From assembly GCF_052116145.1 (NCBI RefSeq), contig NZ_JBQKLQ010000004.1, positions 124,001 through 188,000 on the forward strand: DNA of 64,000 nt. The letters run 5' to 3'. The notes under the pieces were generated by a model. That model worked only from the letters and a program-made list of their open reading frames with translations, made no database searches and had not been told where the DNA came from. Source of the DNA: Fundicoccus sp052116145 (GTDB lineage: Bacteria; Bacillota; Bacilli; Lactobacillales; Aerococcaceae). Shown here in pieces: positions 60,457 through 64,000 of this stretch. Each line of letters opens with the position of its first letter. The first letter of the stretch is position 1. A program made the translations under genes and the position numbers.

Positions 60457-60921
60457 GTGTTACAAGAATACAGCCGTATCTTAGTTGCAGTTGATGGGTC
60501 AGAAGGGTCCTTGAAAGCTTTGAGAAAAGGCGTGGCCATTTCAAAGCGAAACAATGCTAAATTGTATATTACACATATATTGGATGATACCGGAAGCCTA
60601 CCTTTTAATGTCGAGGAATATGTTAGAATTGCGGAGCGCAATGGTCATGAGTTATTAGAAAAGTGTCAACATTATGCCCAAGAAAATGGTTTATTGGATA
60701 TGGGCGTACTGTTGGAAATTGGTTCACCGCGGACGATGATTAGCACGACGATACCTGAACGAGAGTCTATTGATTTAATTATTATGGGAGCGCGTGGTTT
60801 AAATGCAGTAGAGCGTTTCTTTATTGGTTCAGTCTCAGATTTCGTGATTCGCCGAGCCGTGTGTGATGTGTTAATTATCCGAACAGATACGGATAATATG
60901 CCGGAAGGCGATTTTGATTAG
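60457..60921 (+). CDS. Universal stress protein, UspA family
   Basis: Cytoplasmic 154-residue Usp-fold protein. N-terminal RILVAVDGSEGSLKALRKGV, and the C-terminal ATP-binding motif G-2x-G-9x-G-S/T visible as MGARGLNAVERFFIGSVSDFVIRRA. It belongs to the nucleotide-binding subgroup. Start GTG 60457 with GAGGAGG 7 bases upstream. Usp proteins aid survival under starvation or oxidative stress. Single gene with its own promoter and a terminator shared with the convergent thioredoxin gene. Confidence 0.92.
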   Translation: MLQEYSRILVAVDGSEGSLKALRKGVAISKRNNAKLYITHILDDTGSLPFNVEEYVRIAERNGHELLEKCQHYAQENGLLDMGVLLEIGSPRTMISTTIPERESIDLIIMGARGLNAVERFFIGSVSDFVIRRAVCDVLIIRTDTDNMPEGDFD

Positions 60922-60964
60922 TGATTATATCAGCGTTAGTCACAATAAGATGAATAAGGATACC

Positions 60965-61029
60965 AAAAAAGCCATAAACGTCGATTGAATGCAGTGTTTA
61001 TCATTCATCGATTGTTCTTGGCTTTTTTT
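60965..61029. terminator. Bidirectional terminator between Usp and TlpA genes
   Basis: AAAAAAGCCA and TGGCTTTTTTT form the base of a long stem; inside, ATCGATGAATG-type sequence (TCGATTGAATG/CATTCATCGA) pairs again. Works for both convergent genes. Confidence 0.85.
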
Positions 61030-61031
61030 GT

Positions 61032-61754
61032 TTAGCGAATCTTTTCGATCATTTGGTTAAGCTTGGCTGGAGAGACTTGGCCACGTACGATTTCAACAAC
61101 TTTACCCTCATCATCTAAGATGAAAGTCAGAGGTAGGATGGTCGCACCAAATAAGTACTGATTGTTCATTTGGTGATCAAAGTAAATTGGCATTGACAGA
61201 GCCATTTCTTCAAAGAAGGCTTCAGCCGCTTCTTTAGTTTCACTTGGTTTACTCTCTAAGGCATCCATCATGATGAAGTTGATGTCGTCGCCGTAAGTTT
61301 GGTAAGCTTCCTCGAAATAAGGCATCTCCACGCGACAAGGTTCACACCATGAAGCCCAAATGTTTATTAATGTACCTTTACCATAATTGTCTGATAAATT
61401 TAGTAAGTCACCTTCTGCATTCAGGTAATTCGACTCTGGGCCTTGCCAACCCTCTTCTTGAGAGACAGTTTGCGATTCAGCACTTGATTCGGACTCATCT
61501 TCCTTTTCACTTGAGTCAGTACTTGAGGGTGATTCTGGTTTCTGGACCGTAACAACAGTTGAAGATTCAGTGTCATTCTTGTCTGAGTCTGCGTCAACTG
61601 TTGATTCTGCGGGCACATCCTTCACTGCGATTTCAATAGACGAACTCATTTCCATGAGGGTTTCTTCCTCACTGGCCAAGTAATTATCATAAATGACATA
61701 GGCCCCTGCGAACAAAAGTACCATCAAAGCTAAAATTATGTAGATTCTTTTCAT
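61032..61754 (-). CDS. Membrane-anchored thioredoxin-like protein (TlpA/ResA type)
   Basis: Extracytoplasmic thiol-disulfide protein of 240 residues. An uncleaved N-terminal anchor (about 5-22), then a long Ser/Glu/Asp/Thr-rich spacer (about 30-100), then a thioredoxin fold with the active site WASWCEPCRVEMPYFE and the cis-proline region ATILPLTFILDDEG. The spacer would hold the domain away from the membrane within the wall. TTAGGAGC precedes the ATG at 61754. The CcdA gene lies 9 bases upstream on the same strand and supplies reducing power across the membrane. Targets could be secreted enzymes or a flavocytochrome. Confidence 0.92.
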   Translation of the reverse strand: MKRIYIILALMVLLFAGAYVIYDNYLASEEETLMEMSSSIEIAVKDVPAESTVDADSDKNDTESSTVVTVQKPESPSSTDSSEKEDESESSAESQTVSQEEGWQGPESNYLNAEGDLLNLSDNYGKGTLINIWASWCEPCRVEMPYFEEAYQTYGDDINFIMMDALESKPSETKEAAEAFFEEMALSMPIYFDHQMNNQYLFGATILPLTFILDDEGKVVEIVRGQVSPAKLNQMIEKIR

Positions 61755-61763
61755 TGTAAGCTC

Positions 61764-62429
61764 CTAACTTAGTGAGACTAATAAAGTTTCTAACCAACCA
61801 AACATCGAGCTAAGTCCCATCACAATTAATAAAATTCCTGATGCGAGGCGAATGATGCGGTAATGACGTTTGATCCATATCATTACTGACTGCATTTCTT
61901 GAATTAATAAAGCACTTAAAACAAATGGAATACCTAAGCCGAGCGAGAAACTCAATAATAGAGTGACTGATTCAATATAAGAAGTTGACGTAGCGGCATA
62001 GGACAGCGCGCTTGCTAAAAAAGTTCCCACACAAGGTGTCCAACTAATCGAAAAGACCATCCCGAATACCAAAGCATTCGTATTGCGAAGCGACGTCTGC
62101 GGCATCTTATTTAAGCGACTCATCAATGGATTGCCTAATAAATAATCGATGCCCATCAAAATCATAAAGCCACCTGCAATAATATGAATCAATGTCCGAT
62201 TGATTAAAACGAAACGTCCGATTGTTGTGACAAATAAACTCATGGAAACAAAGACAATCGTAAAGCCAAGCACGAAGAGCACTGATTGTGACAATAGTTT
62301 TTTATGTTGCGTACTCTCTGTTTCTTCCGTTTGTCCTGTCAAATAAGCTAGATAGATAGGAATCATTGGAAGCAAACAAGGGGAAATGAAGGTCAAAACG
62401 CCTTCAACTGCTAAAAGTAAATATTGCAT
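61764..62429 (-). CDS. ccdA: CcdA-type thiol reductant transporter
   Basis: Six-segment membrane protein of 221 residues of the DsbD/CcdA family that passes electrons from cytoplasmic thioredoxin to outer thioredoxin-like proteins. Seen: VLTFISPCLLPMIPIYLAYLTG with the first redox cysteine, and MVFSISWTPCVGTFLASALS with the second, both beside prolines as in CcdA. GAGAGGA precedes the ATG at 62429. Operon with the TlpA-like gene. No cytochrome c maturation genes are present, so general extracytoplasmic thiol reduction is the likely role. Confidence 0.93.
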   Translation of the reverse strand: MQYLLLAVEGVLTFISPCLLPMIPIYLAYLTGQTEETESTQHKKLLSQSVLFVLGFTIVFVSMSLFVTTIGRFVLINRTLIHIIAGGFMILMGIDYLLGNPLMSRLNKMPQTSLRNTNALVFGMVFSISWTPCVGTFLASALSYAATSTSYIESVTLLLSFSLGLGIPFVLSALLIQEMQSVMIWIKRHYRIIRLASGILLIVMGLSSMFGWLETLLVSLS

Positions 62430-62528
62430 AACTATTCCTCTCTAAATCATTTATCATCCTATCCTAACACACAAAAAGGGATAAAGTATGAAATTTGCTT
62501 GAAGCTATAATAGCCTAAACAATAGGAA

Positions 62529-62562
62529 AACAGCACCCCGCTGAAAGCAAGATGCTGTTGTT
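62529..62562 (-). terminator. Terminator of the YkvA-like gene
   Basis: On the minus strand AACAGCATCTTGC, loop, GGGGTGCTGTTTTCC: AACAGCA and TGCTGTT are inverted arms followed by TTTT. Confidence 0.65.
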
Positions 62563-62569
62563 TTAATTA

Positions 62570-62821
62570 TTATTGTCTAGCTTGAATTAATTCGGGGTGT
62601 CTATCGTAATAATTGTTTAATAAACTCATACCGGCTGTTGTTAGAATTCCCATCACAGCGGCATCATCGACGATTCCCACTAGTCCGAAGAAATCTGGTA
62701 GGACATCCAATGGTAAAAACGTGTATGCCAGACCAATGCCTGCCAACGTTTTAATATACCAAGGCGTCTCTTTCTTAAACAAAGACTTCGCATAAGTACC
62801 TAATCGCACATTCTTTCTCAT
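62570..62821 (-). CDS. DUF1232 (YkvA-like) small membrane protein
   Basis: 83 residues from ATG 62821, which follows GGAAGGTG by 5-6 bases; the longer frame from 62854 starts before this site. DUF1232 hallmark: PWYIKTLAGIGLAYTFLPLDVLPDFFGLVGIVDDAAVMG, with the conserved P-x-D-x-x-P-D-x-x-x-x-x-G-x-x-D-D pattern. One or two membrane segments. Family function is unknown; members are common in firmicutes. A single gene with its own terminator. Confidence 0.9.
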   Translation of the reverse strand: MRKNVRLGTYAKSLFKKETPWYIKTLAGIGLAYTFLPLDVLPDFFGLVGIVDDAAVMGILTTAGMSLLNNYYDRHPELIQARQ

Positions 62822-63043
62822 GATATCACCTTCCTTATTAATATAATAAAGCAAAAGGATGAGTGTGACATAGGGCTTAAGCAGGATATTTACGCTAACC
62901 TCTGAATTGTTCAGTTATGCACTAACTTTATGCAATAATTATGCACAAGAGCCAAAAAGACTCGTTCAACTGTCGTGATATAGATATTGTTTAGTTAGTG
63001 TGATAAAATAAAATGTACAAAACATCACAAAGGAGTGTTTAGA

Positions 63044-64000
63044 ATGGAAAGAATGAGAAAGATAATTGGCATGTTACTGGTAGTTGTACTAGTAGGTGCT
63101 GGCTTGGTCACGAGTTTAACTACATTGGGATCAGCAAGTGCGCAAGACGGATTAAGTTTTGAAGCTGGGACGTATTCTGGGGTAGCAGATGGTTTCGGTG
63201 GTTCGGTGGAAGCAATCGTAACGGTGACTGAGACACGTATTGAGAACATTCAAGTAATTGCCGACGGAGAAACGGGTGAAATTGGTACAGCAGCTATTAG
63301 CGAAATTACTGAAGCAATCATTCAAACACAAAGTTTAGCCGTTGACGTCGTGTCAGGAGCATCAGTCTCAAGTAATGCAGTGCTAGCAGCTATCGAAGAT
63401 GCTTTAAAACAAGCGGGAGCGGACTTAGATTACTTAAAAGATGAAGCCAATAAGTTATCAGTCGAAGCAGTTGAACAAGCAGACATCGACACAGAAGTAG
63501 TCGTGATTGGTGCGGGTGGTGCTGGGATGGCAGCAGCAATTGAAGCAGCTTTAGCTGGTAAAGACGTGGTTATTTTAGAACAAATGGCAGTAATCGGAGG
63601 AAATACTAACCGAGCAACTGGTGGTATGAATGCTTCGCAAACCTACATTCAGGCTGAATTGGGTGTTGAAGATTCAAATGAACAATTTTACGAAGACACC
63701 TTTACCGGTGGCTATGAATTAAATGATCCAGAGTTATTGAGAACAATGGTCGAACAATCTGCAGATGCTCTACAATGGGTGAATGATTTAGGTGCAGAAT
63801 TAACAGACGTATCATTTTCTGGAGGTCAAACAAATGCACGTATCCATAAACCTAAAGACGGATCAGCAGTTGGACCAGTTCTTATAGGTGTATTGAAAGA
63901 GAAATTAGATGAATTAGACGTTCCAATCTATCTGGAGTCAGAAGCTCAATCATTAATCACAAATGACGAAGGTCATGTTGTAGGCGTGAATGTCGTAACA
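63044..64000 (+). CDS. Secreted flavocytochrome c-type reductase, 5' part (cut by window end)
   Basis: An open frame of 319 codons running off the window. Signal peptide (about 6-33, cleavage near SASA-QD; no lipobox), an FMN_bind domain (about 38-125) with flavinylation motif DVVSGAS (101-107), then the FAD module (VVVIGAGGAGMAAAIEAALAGKD, VIGGNTNRATGGMNAS). Same architecture as extracellular fumarate and urocanate reductases such as the FrdA of Listeria, which receive electrons at the cell surface. AGGAG lies 8 bases before ATG 63044. The catalytic C-terminus is outside the window. Three TTATGCA words precede the gene. The cytoplasmic paralogue is at 46127. Confidence 0.92.
   Translation, partial: MERMRKIIGMLLVVVLVGAGLVTSLTTLGSASAQDGLSFEAGTYSGVADGFGGSVEAIVTVTETRIENIQVIADGETGEIGTAAISEITEAIIQTQSLAVDVVSGASVSSNAVLAAIEDALKQAGADLDYLKDEANKLSVEAVEQADIDTEVVVIGAGGAGMAAAIEAALAGKDVVILEQMAVIGGNTNRATGGMNASQTYIQAELGVEDSNEQFYEDTFTGGYELNDPELLRTMVEQSADALQWVNDLGAELTDVSFSGGQTNARIHKPKDGSAVGPVLIGVLKEKLDELDVPIYLESEAQSLITNDEGHVVGVNVVT

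Noticed and set aside
63025..63249. 74-residue minus-strand frame
   Set aside because: Shadow of the flavocytochrome signal peptide and FMN_bind region.

Overview
The window looks like a chromosomal segment of a low-GC Gram-positive bacterium of the order Lactobacillales, probably near Aerococcaceae or Carnobacteriaceae. Evidence: strong AGGAGG ribosome binding sites, TTG and GTG starts, TTGACA/TATAAT promoters (several with an extended -10), many intrinsic terminators, the rplM-rpsI pair, a Bce-type two-component/ABC cluster, a xylose operon under a ROK-type XylR, and FMN_bind/FAD flavocytochromes. No rRNA, tRNA, prophage, transposase or CRISPR array was found. The family-level placement is an inference.

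Layout. 0.1-5.9 kb: two paralogous EAL phosphodiesterases and a membrane GGDEF cyclase, with a HAD phosphatase and a 1.4 kb gene-free stretch of decayed dyad repeats between them. 6-10.5 kb: a FabK/nitronate-monooxygenase-like flavoenzyme, then a helix-turn-helix/TPR regulator read with two flavin reductases; the second is fused to a PAS-like domain and ends in a flavinylation-like motif. 11-20.2 kb: divergent xylR and xylA-xynB-substrate binding protein-permease-permease-xylB, with two operator-like repeats and a cre site. 20.4-22.1 kb: a secreted protein with eight LysM units. 22.4-22.9 kb: a 31-bp tandem array. 23-26 kb: an HI0933-family flavoprotein and a probable niacin ECF S component beside NiaR. 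26-28.6 kb: a CapA-like protein and rplM-rpsI. 28.7-31.6 kb: small genes, two of them broken. 32-38.7 kb: a second sugar ABC operon with an AraC regulator and a domain-swapped GH3 glycosidase. 39-48 kb: a Na/Pi transporter, small metabolic genes, a frameshifted sugar acetyltransferase, a glycerate kinase and a cytoplasmic flavocytochrome. 48-57 kb: a fructosamine-kinase-like gene, then a BceRS-type two-component system, a BceAB-type exporter and a MacAB-type exporter in one run. 58.5-59.2 kb: a 42/43-bp tandem hairpin array. 59.5-64 kb: a zinc ribbon, a universal stress protein, CcdA plus a TlpA-like thioredoxin, and a secreted flavocytochrome cut by the window end.

How the parts fit. The two sugar operons share an architecture: a substrate-binding protein without a lipobox cysteine, an intrinsic terminator right after it, two permeases, no ATPase, and an intracellular glycosidase. 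Together they suggest uptake and cytoplasmic hydrolysis of short xylosides. The flavin reductases, the two flavocytochromes and CcdA/TlpA form a redox theme that would fit fumarate-like respiration or extracellular electron transfer.

The least explained material is non-coding: two in-register minisatellites whose units conserve a hairpin, a family of imperfect palindromes lying beside both of them, and other dyad repeats in gene-free stretches.
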